Shown here: one piece after another, positions 1 through 10,188 of the stretch
How the letters are laid out: each line of letters opens with the position of its first letter
How positions within the stretch are numbered: the first letter of the stretch is position 1
NCBI RefSeq assembly: GCF_958298935.1
Contig: NC_084921.1
Span: 38,969,001 to 39,033,000, forward strand
DNA: 64,000 nucleotides
Direction: 5' to 3'
Origin: Phragmites australis
Taxonomy: Eukaryota; Streptophyta; Magnoliopsida; Poales; Poaceae
Made by a program: the position numbers and the translations under genes
Notes under the pieces: model-generated
Told to the model about the DNA's origin: nothing
The model's input: the letters and a program-made list of their open reading frames with translations, nothing else
Database searches by the model: none

Positions 1-529
1 CACGCAGTCCAGGTAACTGATGCTAAGCCCACAGAGTAGATATGCTGCCTGGGCTGGTGAATTATGGAACTGATTTCTTTAGGTCAAATTCTCATGAAAA
101 CAAGTAATGAACTGGCCACAACCGAATCAGTGTATTTTATCTAACTATTCTCTACTATTTAAAAAGTCGCTACTGCATGTTTCTTCGCACTGTGGTCCGC
201 TTCCCGCTTTGTGCGTCTGCATACGGGGCCGCTGTGTTCTGCTCCCCATTTTCCCGCAGGTGCGCCTGCAGGTGTGGGCCGCTTGTCTCGCCTTCGGTCC
301 TTTCACCTCGGCTCCCATTCCTCACCTCCGCGGCCTCCCAACTCGCACGGCCCCCACCTTCCATTCCTCGCCTCCATGGCCTCCCAACTCGCCTCACAGA
401 TCGGCCCCACATCCTTCCCCACCTCTGTTCCCATCTCCCCCGACCCCACCCCGCTATATTCGACAAGCTCCCCGGACACGTTCCCCCTCGAGATCCTGCC
501 TATGGAGAAAGAGGACACGGTGGCTAGCA
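1..529. other. Intergenic sequence, no gene recognised
   Basis: The first 170 bases are AT-balanced and featureless. From about 180 the sequence turns C-rich, with many proline, serine and arginine codons in every frame. That is why several overlapping open frames exist here on both strands, and none resembles a protein I know. The stretch leads directly into the invertase fragment at 530 and may be part of the same captured or duplicated segment. Confidence 0.5.
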
Positions 530-769
530 GTGCTCGTGAGGGAAGAGACGGAGATGGAGAGGGAGGCGTGGGGGTTGCTGCGGAGGGCAGTCGTCAGCTA
601 CTGCGGTGCGCTGGTGGCGACGGTGGCAACGGAGGACCACGAGTGCACAGAGAGGCTCAACTATGACCATGTCTTCATCATAGACTTTGTGCCATCAGCG
701 CTCGCCTTCCTTATGCACAGTGAGACCAAGATCATCCGCAACTGCCTCCTCCACATCCTCCAGTTGCAG
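530..769 (+). pseudogene. Neutral/alkaline invertase (GH100), single-exon fragment
   Basis: About 80 codons match the N-terminal catalytic start of plant neutral/alkaline invertases, cytosolic or organellar enzymes that split sucrose into glucose and fructose. Visible landmarks in order are [17 protein letters not shown], then [18 protein letters not shown], then [11 protein letters not shown]. The family normally reads [18 protein letters not shown] here, so Q to H and R to I changes sit in the most conserved block. The match stops exactly at a GT splice donor (gtgagc at 770), which is an exon end in intact genes. No following exon is seen in the next kilobases, and no transit peptide or clear start lies upstream. 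This is a gene fragment, either moved by a transposon or left from a duplication. The alpha (organelle-targeted) subgroup looks closer, but that is only an impression from the wording of the motifs. Confidence 0.75.
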
Positions 770-1984
770 GTGAGCGTGCCCATCGCCGCCGCTGCTGTCC
801 TCTACCTCCCATGCTTTTAATCCCCATTCTGTATGCCGTTACCGCTCCCACTTTTCGGTCGTCTTCCTGTGCCATGCCAGTACCTCATCCTCCTTTGGTC
901 ACAGACACCTCCTCCCTCGACTGTGCAGCCACCTCTGACCGCCACGATGCTGACTCCACCTCTACGTACTTTTGGCCTGGTGATTCAGCATTTTTGGCCT
1001 GGTTGCAGAAGCCTGGTTCATTTTTGGCCTAACCTAGTGGTTTGGTCTGTCACGGTAAAGCTATTGGGCCTTATATTTTTTAGCGTGACTTGCGCACGCC
1101 CAGCCAAAATTTATGCTTTCAATATGTTGGCTAGAATTTGAAATTGGCACTTCTCAAGAGTACTCTAAGACTACTCTTAAGGGAAGGTTTCATATTTGTA
1201 TTTCTAAGAATGTACTAAGTAAAAGCGTATTTAGTTGATAGTTGAAATAATTTCCTATAATATATTATTTTATTTTGTTATTTTATAGACAACACATGCA
1301 AGAGAATAACTATATTGGAAAGAGTGCTCAGGTGATTTCATCTACATGAAACCATTTTCTTCTCTCTTCATTACTTCTTTGTCACATCACTAAAAATGCT
1401 GATATGATGCTGTATTTAATGAGAATAAAACTCCCATTAAGAGTAGTCTAACAATCAACGTCTCCCATCTTCCAAGAATTTAGCACTTTTATTATCTATT
1501 ATGGAAATTGTTACCAGTTTATAATAGAAAAAATATGTGCTTCAGGCCGGGCTCGGGTCAGACTTAGGTTCACTCAGGGCCAGGCTATTAGGCCTTCCTT
1601 TTCGGGCTCCGGCAGGGTCGAGCCTATTTGCATAGGTTGTCTTACCCATGGAGGTACTGGAGTACATGTTAGTCTTTCCAACCAATAATGCTTTTTGGCC
1701 CGCATGACAGGTGGATCCGTCTTGATTGAACCATTAGGGAAACAGAGAAAGTATGCTACAAATTCACGCACACAATAAAGAAACATCTTGTCACTGGTGG
1801 ATTGGTTAGCAGAACTTGACCTTCTTCCCCCATATGATTTGATCCAAACATCTCCTGTCGGCCTTAAGCATTATCTTTTTTTTCTTTCTAAAGGAGTATA
1901 TACATAATTGAAGAACATTTGCTGTGTCTTGACCTCTTGATCCTCCCTCTGCGGCTCTCAGGTAGAGTTAACAAAATCGTTTGA
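770..1984. other. Intron-like remnant and AT-rich intergenic DNA
   Basis: From 770 to about 1060 the sequence reads like the start of the intron that followed the invertase exon (GT donor, then CT-rich and non-coding). Two short direct repeats containing tttttggcct occur near 990 and 1020. After 1060 it is AT-rich. No gene, RNA or transposon end was recognised. Confidence 0.4.
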
Positions 1985-3030
1985 AATCTGAAAATCACTA
2001 CCCGACGATTTTTTGAAATTCACGAATATCGTGAAAACCGTTCAAAATTTAATGAGAATTTGCTTAAATTTATAAATCGAAGGCAAAAACCGATCGAATC
2101 AACGATTTGGTGACCGCTCGATTTCCATAAAAAATTAACAGTATTTCCCGCATTTCGTTTGTGATCGAAAACCACTCAATTTTGACCAAAAACTACTCGG
2201 TTTTATCAAAAACCAAAAAGTTCAAGAAAAACCAAAAAAATAGCTCAATCATGTAAAATCGATAACTAATTCATCTGAGCTTCAAATCAAGTGAAACAAA
2301 TTTTGTTGTTTTCTTTGTAACATGATCTACATGATAGAAGTATTTCTACTCATAAAAAACTGTATATTTTCTATAAGAAAATGTATTTGCTAAATATAGT
2401 AAATGTATAGTTAATTTTTTGCTAATAAAAAATATGAAACTAATTTTTTAGTCTTCTTACATGATCCTATATCTTTTAAAACATAAATGAACTCATGAAT
2501 AATTATTGTAACATGCATGATTGTGTAAATATATTGGAATTAGATTAATTCATAACTAACCCATTACATCCCAAAATTAGTGAAACTACTTTTATTAGTT
2601 TGCTTACACTATCCTTTATGTAGGAAAAATAATGTTAGACATGAAAAAATTAATTATAGTATTGTTTCTTAATATGTTCACCTTATGCTTGTGAATATTG
2701 TAAAAATCATAAAGAAATTAATAAAGCTCTAAATGAAGTGGAATTAATTTTAAAGATCTCTTAATATTCGTCATACATAAAAACATTATGTTCATATGAT
2801 CTATTTCAGTATTTTTTTTAAATTCCTCTTCATGAAATATGATGCAAGCGATATTATTTTTTAAAAGAAAATTACAGCAGATATTAGAATCGTCTATAAT
2901 ATTTTTAATTTTTTTGTAATTTTTGAATTTTTAAATTTAAATTTAAAAATCGATCAATTTCTAAATACGATACGGACTAAATTAACCGATATCGGCAAAT
3001 ACCAATCAGTTTTCAACAATTTTTCAAGCC
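1985..3030. mobile_element. AT-rich unclassified repeat with recurring module
   Basis: A very AT-rich segment with no coding potential, bounded by less AT-rich DNA. It contains repeated themes around cgatatcg, aaaaccgat and tcgatcaattt near both ends. Its interior carries a sequence also found in the loop of the foldback element at 12.3-13.2 kb (opposite strand) and in the LTR at 40.9-41.3 kb. The shared part includes taattcataactaa followed by ccaaaattagtgaaa. The segment tgaaatatgatgcaa near 2834 also recurs in the arms of the foldback element. No terminal inverted repeat or target duplication could be fixed, so class and exact ends are uncertain. Confidence 0.45.
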
Positions 3031-4199
3031 CTGCTCTTAGGTAGCTCCGCCGTCAGCAGAGCTGACGCCTCTGCAACAGCTCGATGACCATGAACCATCT
3101 GATATCTGTCCCGCTGCGTGGCAATCCAGCTGTTGCGCCCCGCGTGGTGCTTTCCTGACGACTTAAGATCTAATCGGGACCGGTGAACCCACGAACCCGC
3201 ACGGTTACTGCCTCTGACTGCTGAGTCCGTCCTGAGGCGGCGCCGCGGCGGCAAAAAGTGGCCGTGACGGCCGGCGTGACCGTGCCAACTCTCCAGAAGG
3301 CGACGGCACGCAGGTGGCTCCGCCTCCACGAAACGATGGCAATCTGCACACCCGCGGTACGTCACACCGCGCCGTGCGTGGCGGGGCGAGAGCGCGCAGC
3401 GGTGACGAGGTACGAGCGAGCGGAAACCTCCACGCTCGTGGCGGCGGCCCGTTGAATTGTCTGCGTGTCGAGCGAACTTGACGTGCTACCTGTGCTGAAA
3501 AACACTAGCAGTTTGACGCGACCCGTGCACTGCTACAAGGTGACGCTTCATTCTTTCGCTGCCCCGTGCACTGCTACCTGTGCTGAAAAACACTAGCAGT
3601 CACTCTCGATGCAATCACGCTGACGCACGGCCGATGAGGTACGCACGAAAAGATCGGGTCTATTCCTCGGGCCAATTTTTGGAGTATTATTTTTGGTGTT
3701 TAATTGCGGTTGCACATACGCGACGTTGATTGGATTCTTTGCAGAAAAAGGGCGTTTCTGAGTTGCGCTCCGCTGAAAAGGAGGTGGCTTCCGACTTCGG
3801 GAGAGGAGTTGTTTCCTTGCTTGCTGATGATGGCAAGAGCCGAGGGGGGCACCAAATCCGTCCAGTGTGCAATGATTTTTTAGACTTATCCGCTACAATG
3901 CTCTACGGCCGGAGCATGGTACGTGTCCGCCCACCTGGGCCTCACCTCTTGTGCCATCGAGTTGGATTACAATTTACCAAAACTTGCATGCCGAATCTTG
4001 TTTGGGCTATCGATTATTTTTTGAATTTTGCTATTGATCGGCTGGCATATTTATTGATCTAATCTTTATCTAATTTATGTCCCTTTGACCTGTATTAAAA
4101 ATCGTGCTGATTTTGATTAAGATCTAATGGACTGTTTGCATTATCGAGCAACGAGTGTCTAGATTTATACCCATAACCATCTAGTGAACAAAGTTATGG
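3031..4199. other. Intergenic DNA with a 28 bp direct repeat
   Basis: Moderately GC-rich. The core tgctacctgtgctgaaaaac followed by actagcag occurs at about 3483-3510 and again at about 3571-3598, 88 bp apart. Short open frames here have no recognisable product. From 3880 the composition becomes AT-rich. Confidence 0.45.
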
Positions 4200-4830
4200 T
4201 CGGCACAATTAGGTATTATCCCGTCCCGTAGCATTAAATACTACAGGATGAGGCTTTACGGGCTAATGTGGCGCCGCACGACGGACAGGACAGGGTTTGC
4301 AGGACGATAAGGAAAGTGGACGATTTTGCAGTAGACTTGCAGAGCACAGGGATGAGACGGTTTGACAAACGATTTTGCGGCACACGACGATGGGACCGAT
4401 CAGGTGTCTAGGGTCCATAAGGGGAAGCGTTCCACGGATAGGACGGCACACAGAGCTCTCAGAGCAAGTTGGGATCACCTAGTTCTCCATGATGATGATC
4501 CAAAGTAGAATATCTAGCAAGATATGGGTCTGCTAAACAGGGCTCACTTGTAAGTTCTCCTTCTCTCTAGTATATAAAGAGAGGAGGACTTGGTTTGTAG
4601 GGGGACGAAGAAGAAGAGGTCATGAAAACTCATCTGTAACCAGTTCATAAACTCTGATAACAAAATACAAAAGACGTAGGGCTATTATCCTTCGGGAGGC
4701 CTGAACCTGGATAACTCCTATGTTCTCAAGTTCATCACACACACAAACACGTATACACCACAAGCGTTATTCACGCACCTCTCGACCGGTATACCCCGAA
4801 ATCATTATCAGGGATTAACCCTTTTATTTC
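4200..4830 (+). repeat. LTR-like retrotransposon fragment
   Basis: The region has the anatomy of a plant LTR read on the plus strand: a TATA-like tatataaagagagg at 4571, about 90 bp of leader, then gacgtagggctattatcc with ggcctgaacctgg, a block seen near the R region of many grass LTRs. Closing CA-rich sequence with cacacac and gtatacc follows. No partner LTR, primer binding site or polyprotein lies next to it, so it is a solo or truncated LTR. The ends are approximate. Confidence 0.45.
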
Positions 4831-5884
4831 CGTCCCCACTCTCTTTGTAACTGACACATTTATCTCCTCTCATGTACTCATCACCTCTATCCCTTAAGTT
4901 TCCAGTCCCAATCTCCCCCATCACGCTCTGATCCCCTTCTGATCTCTAGCTTTCTTCAGCGATTGAAGGTTTGTTTGATTCGATTCGCGTTGTCATGTAC
5001 TATTACGTGGAACCAAGACATCCATTTTCGATGTCCATTTTTTGGTGTTCCTCAATATTAGGGTTTAAACTGCGATTGGGGATCAAGGCCTTGAGGAGAA
5101 GGATCTAGGCTGGGTTTTTTTAGTTCGATGTGCTCAAATGCTTTGTTCGCGTGATCTATTGATGATTTTTGCTGTGTTTTTGTTGATTATGTTGTTGATT
5201 TAGGGGGGACGTGTTGGAGCAAGGAGCCCGCTACATGAATAGATCAGCCTCCGGAACTTATTGTTCAGTGAGTTTGGTTCGATTTAATATAGTTTGCGAT
5301 AGATTCCTGGTTTTTGTTTGATCTATTTCTCGATGACAGAAATTGCATGAGTTAATAGGGGAATTTTCTTGATGAGCAAATGCAACAAAGAAAGAAATAG
5401 TAGGGGGTGGTCAGCGGAAAATTGTGGATGGGACTATTGGTATTGGGAGATAACTTGTGGCGCAGTTCAATTCATGGACACACCCAACCCCAACCACCAT
5501 GATGCATCTGTATGTGCAAGTGAGCGAGAGTGCAAGTGCATATACAGGTGCTGGCCTGCATTTCGATTTTGAGCATCCAACTATTTATATTACGACTGAA
5601 GTAGTGGGACACTCGACTAGTATTCAATACTACTCATAGATTAGTGAGTGGCCACCACTCCTCAAGTCATACTCACGCTAACTTTTAGAGAGAGAGTTTG
5701 AGATTTTTTAGTAAATATTGTTCTAAAATCGGGATGAGAAAACTTAACAAATAGGATCAAGAGAGAAGATTAACTTGACACGATCACAATTCACAGTGAC
5801 TCAACAAGGTGTCATGCTTTCTCCAATTCAAAAATAAGTATTGAAGCAGATAGTTGCATTTGGCTGTCATTTTTAGAGACCGAG
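4831..5884. other. Non-coding, leader-like sequence
   Basis: 4860-5000 is C/T-rich and resembles a plant 5' leader. It is followed by T-rich intron-like sequence with several GT and AG sites around 4970-5270. No coding exon that could belong to it was found downstream. It could be the promoter and leader of a non-coding transcript or of a lost gene. No product can be named. Confidence 0.3.
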
Positions 5885-6400
5885 AGAGAAGGCGTGCCTC
5901 TCTTTCTTCCTCTTTGTCTTTCCGTAGTTTCTCTATCTCTATATATATATGTATGTATATTGAGGCTCTCTCTGTATCTCATTTTCTACATTGCTCTTTC
6001 TCTATGTATCTCTCATCCTCTGTCCTCTCTCTCTACCTCTATCTATGTCTCTATCTCTAACTCTTTGTTTATGTGTAACTCTCTATTTATTTCTCTCTGT
6101 CCCTCTCTCTATGTTCCTCTATATTATCTGTATCTCTCTTCCTCTCTCTCTACATTTCTCACTATTTATGTGTACCTCTCTATTGATCTCTCTCCCTCTC
6201 TCTCTCTGTATTTCTCTCTCTCTTTATGTACCCCTTCTCTGTCTCTACACCTATCTCTCTGATTTGTTTATATCTTTGTATCTCTATCTCTACTTATTTC
6301 TATCTTTGTCTGTATTTTTCTACTTTCCTTCTCTCTCTTCTGTCTAGATGTCTCCCTCTCTCTCTCTATATATATATGAATTTGTACTCTGTGTGCGCGC
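5885..6400. repeat. CT-rich low-complexity tract
   Basis: About 500 bp of almost pure pyrimidine on the plus strand, built from degenerate CTCTAT, CTCTCTC and TATATA steps, ending in tatatatat and a gcgcgcgcg run near 6400. It opens long serine/leucine/tyrosine frames that are artefacts of the repeat and not genes. Confidence 0.85.
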
Positions 6401-8588
6401 GCGCGTCCTCTCTTTTTCTATCTCTGTTTCCCACTCATGCGTGTTTCATTGTATGTTTTATTTTCTACACAGCTGACTTTGATTAATTTCTCTGAAGAGG
6501 TTGATGTTGCAATGTTCATCTTCTTCTCTTCTGATGCTGATTCTGCTTGTGATGTTTGATTCTGTGCATATAATGGTTAGCTAATAACTTAAAAAAAATA
6601 TTTTTTCTATAAAGTTGCTGAGTAATATACCCCTACCTCATGGTGGTTGTTATTTTATGAATGTATCTTGACTACTCCATTGTAAATGCTATGCTCTCAA
6701 TTTGATTGTTGCATGGTATCAAAATTTATTAATATTGTCTAGATATTTTTGTTTTATGCAGTATGAAAATACGTTACCTGATAAATTTGTTGAGTTAAGG
6801 AGCTGTGGCCTTTTGCTATTCTGCTTATGGTCACAAATATGCTATTTTGCAAAATTAATTCATTTTCCTAAATTTTCACCCATGCAATTTTATTTTGGCA
6901 ACATGATGCTATCTTGTGTTGCTTTGTAGCTGATTAGTTGTGCCTGCAAAATAAACATATTGATGTTAATTTTTTCTATCAATACTATGTGCTTCAACCA
7001 AATTTTGAGTGTCAAAATTCCTTACATGTGTTGTTGTTGACATTTTTTATTTTGATACAATCGGTATCTGCATGCATGTATGTTCGGTTGCATTTTGCAT
7101 CCAATTTTTTTTATCTTCATTTGCATCATCTTTTCAATCATGGCAGGTTGTAGGATTTGTTATGAAGTTAAGCGTGAATCAATACTTACATGAATCAAAC
7201 ATGTGGTATGCATCACTTTTTTTTGATCTGCTCTCTTCACGCCTACTGAATGCGCCAATGCAATCATGTGCAGTGTCAACTAGTTTTCTGATGGATGGTC
7301 ATGCGGTTTGTGCTCCACTCCTTTTTTATTTTGATTTTTGAATTGAACAATTTATTGTTTTAATGCAAGAGCACATATGTGGATGTTTTTGCATATGTGG
7401 ATGTTTTTGCATGTGTGGATTGTCATGTTAAACTACATGCATTTGTTCAAAAAATACAGTTTTATCTTATTATTGTCATTGTGTCATGTCCAGTATTTGA
7501 GAATTCATATGAAATTCCAGCTTGTAAGCAGGGATAGAAGCATCAAATTCATCAGGGGAAGCAGTAGTTATTTTGTGCCCAGGGAAAATTAGTCTGGTGG
7601 AGGTCAGTGAATTCTAGTTTTCTCCATCACGCCACTGGCAGATGTTATTTCTCCATCGCCTCAACATCTCCTCTCCCGATTTCTCCACCACCGGCAGATG
7701 TTCTTCTTTCTTAATTTCTTGATGACATTTTTATTAGATCTATCTTCTTATCCAAGTTGATCTATGTTGGTTTGTGTTTGTCATCTAACAAGCTAATATA
7801 TTGGTCAATTTATTGGTTTAGTCTTTTCTAGTTCTTCTTTACGTTCTTTTCATTTTATAATAAGTGAACTTTTCCTCGTCGGGTTTTAGATAATTTTCTG
7901 CATACCCAATTTATTACAAATCTGTTGACAAATATCGTTGGACTGTTTCTATCACAAATTAAGTTAAAGCAACCTGACAGCTTCCAAGTGGTTGAAAATT
8001 TAATATATTTTGTGGGACAAAATCTGTTGCAAGATACCTTCTTTTTTTCCCCCCTTTTATCATTTCATCCGTGTGTATAACTTAACATCGATTATCGTCT
8101 AAAAGTAAGAACAATTACGAGGAAGTGCTGCTCCAGGACTCCCTATCAAACTGACGAACTCTATCCTGTGCTTTCTGTGGCGTTATCATATTCCGCTTCA
8201 CTGTTGATCGCCGGGCAAGCAAAAACTGCGCTACGTACCGTATCGCACCGCTAAGTTGGTTGAGACTTTACACTAGCGTGACAGCGCCCGACCGCATGTA
8301 CTTATTTCTCTAATTGGAACCTAATCACCAGCTTAATTCGCCCTGGGAAATAAAGTTATCCTCTCAATTTACGTTGTTAGAGTTGCAAGAAAAAGTTTAC
8401 GGTATTAGTGTATTGACTTCTCAGCTCGTTTTTTAAGGGCAAATCACAGGAAGGTTCCATTCTCGTTCCGAATCACCCATCCCGATTGCCTTCTCCGTTC
8501 TCACCGCATGCTGAAACACACATCCATCCAAACATTTCTATCAGCTGTCAGCTCAAGTTGAGTACCAGAGTGCAGTGACTATCCGAGG
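6401..8588. other. AT-rich intergenic DNA, no gene recognised
   Basis: T-rich and intron-like throughout. An 18 bp unit (atatgtggatgtttttgc) is repeated about 2.5 times at 7374-7420. Short open frames at 6938-7592 have no coding signature. From about 8400 GC rises towards the next gene. Confidence 0.5.
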
Positions 8589-9269
8589 TGGCTACGTGCA
8601 CCGCAGAAGCCATTTGCTGTAGCCTGTACTCCTGTAGGCCACAAGTACATCGCCGCCACGCCCTGTGCGGGCCCGTGAGAGCCGGCAGGGTGCCGCACGG
8701 CGCGCGTCCGTCCCACCCGCTCCCGCGGGAAACCCCCGGTCCAGGGACCCCGGCCACGTGCTTGCCGGCTGACATCCCGAGCCCACCGCCACCTGAGAAT
8801 TCCAAACGATCCCACCACCGGATCGCGGACTCGAGCGCACGCACCCGATCGCTCCCGGCGGGGCCCCGGTTGAACGGCTCGCGGGCACTTGCACACCAGC
8901 CTCCACGCAGCCCGGGGGGAGAGAAGGGATGCTCGGGTCTCACTCATCTCTCTCGAGTCGCCCACCGGCCCAAGCCTCCGACGCGCGTGTCCTGCTCCTG
9001 CCCCGCGGAATTACCCGAACTGCCCCCTCCGCTCCCCTCGCGCACGGACCACCCCACCACCCCTCGCGACGCCTGCGCCTGCCTTTGTTTGCCCCCGTAA
9101 CAAAGCGTTGCGACACAGACGACCCCACCGACTGTCCCTTGCCTCGCCTCCTCCGCAGCCTCGCCAGCGACACTGCCGCCGCGCCTGTACGCCGGGCGGG
9201 CATCCCTGCCTCTGCTTTTGCCGTTGCCTCGCTGCGGCGGAAGACCGCGGGCGGACGGCCGCGACGACC
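8589..9269 (+). promoter_or_regulatory. CpG-rich promoter/5' leader of the DUF1639 gene
   Basis: GC content and CpG density jump at about 8590 and stay high into the first exon, as is usual for the 5' end of many grass genes. The frame of the downstream gene stays open back to 8889, but that part is rich in proline, histidine and arginine and lacks family similarity, so it is read as leader. No TATA box is evident. The transcription start cannot be placed. Confidence 0.5.
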
Positions 9270-10188
9270 ATGACGACGACCGCGGATCCGAGGGCGAATC
9301 CGCGGGCTGCGGCGTCGCACCACATCAAGCCGTGGGCGCCACCGCCTCGGGCCCACCGCATGCCTTCCCTCCCTGCTGTTTCTGGCGGCGAAGCACGCGA
9401 TCGTCGCCGCTCCTCGTCGTCGCACCGACGCGGCGGGGACGACGCCGTAGTGGAGGAGCCTTGCGACGGCCGGCTAGAAGATCTCAGGGCCAAGCTCATG
9501 GGCCACCTTTGCAACGCCCCGGACCGCCTCCGTCTGCCCCAGCCGAAGCGGCAGCCTCGGTCGCCAGAGCCGGAGCCGGAGCCGGAGCCCGAGCCTCCGG
9601 CAGCGCCGCTTCCACAGCCCCCACCGCCTCAGCAGCAGGACGCGGCCCCAGCGGCCTCGTCCGCCAGGCCGTGGAACCTGCGGGACCGGAAGCGCCGGCT
9701 AACGGCACGTGGGTCGGCGGCACTTGTCGCATCGCCCGCGACGTCGCCGTGGGAGCCAGCAGCGGAGAAGACGCGGGGCGGCGAGCGCGCGCCATTCGCG
9801 GTGGCGCTGACGGCTGAGGAGGTGGAGGAGGACGTCTACGCCCTGACCGGCGCCCGGCCGCCGCGGCGTCCCCGGAAGCGGCCGCGCGTCGTGCAGCGGC
9901 AGCTCGATGTAAGGCCAATTCCCCATGCTGCCCTTCCACCCCCTAATCGCCTCATTTTTGGAAGAAAAAAAAACTCGTCTTTTATCCCTCTACGCTTTTA
10001 GCATCTGCTTAGAGAATACAATTATTCCATAATATTAATACCAGTCTAATTCAACACTAACCAATTCTAGTTCGCAAGAACATTACACTACTGATCCAGC
10101 TAATAACAAACGTCCCGTGCAGTCGCTGTTCCCCGGGCTGTGGCTGACCGAGATCACCGCCGACGCCTACAAGGTCCCCGACGAGTAG
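9270..10188 (+). CDS. DUF1639 family protein, two exons
   Basis: Exons 9270-9908 and 10123-10188 encode 234 residues. The intron has a GT donor (gtaagg) and an AG acceptor (cgtgcag), and the frame is kept. The start at 9270 is chosen because family-like sequence begins there (HHIKPWAPPP near residue 14). An upstream in-frame ATG at 8889 adds only low-complexity sequence. Order along the protein: basic serine/arginine stretch, a PEPEPEPEPEPP run near residues 100-110, RPWNLRDRKR near residue 135, then the DUF1639 core with FAVALTAEEVEEDVYALTG, RPPRRPRKRPRVVQRQLD, and after the intron LFPGLWLTEITADAYKVPDE. That core is diagnostic of this plant-specific family, usually ending at or near this motif. 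Function is unknown. The basic RPRKRPR cluster suggests nuclear location, which is inference. The 3' UTR probably runs to about 10440. Confidence 0.88.

Noticed and set aside
5894..6347. Serine/leucine/tyrosine frames of about 120 codons
   Set aside because: Translation of the CT/TA low-complexity tract.
8940..9939. Several long minus-strand frames opposite the DUF1639 first exon
   Set aside because: They are arginine/alanine/glycine-rich shadows of a GC-rich exon. The plus strand carries the conserved motifs and splice sites.
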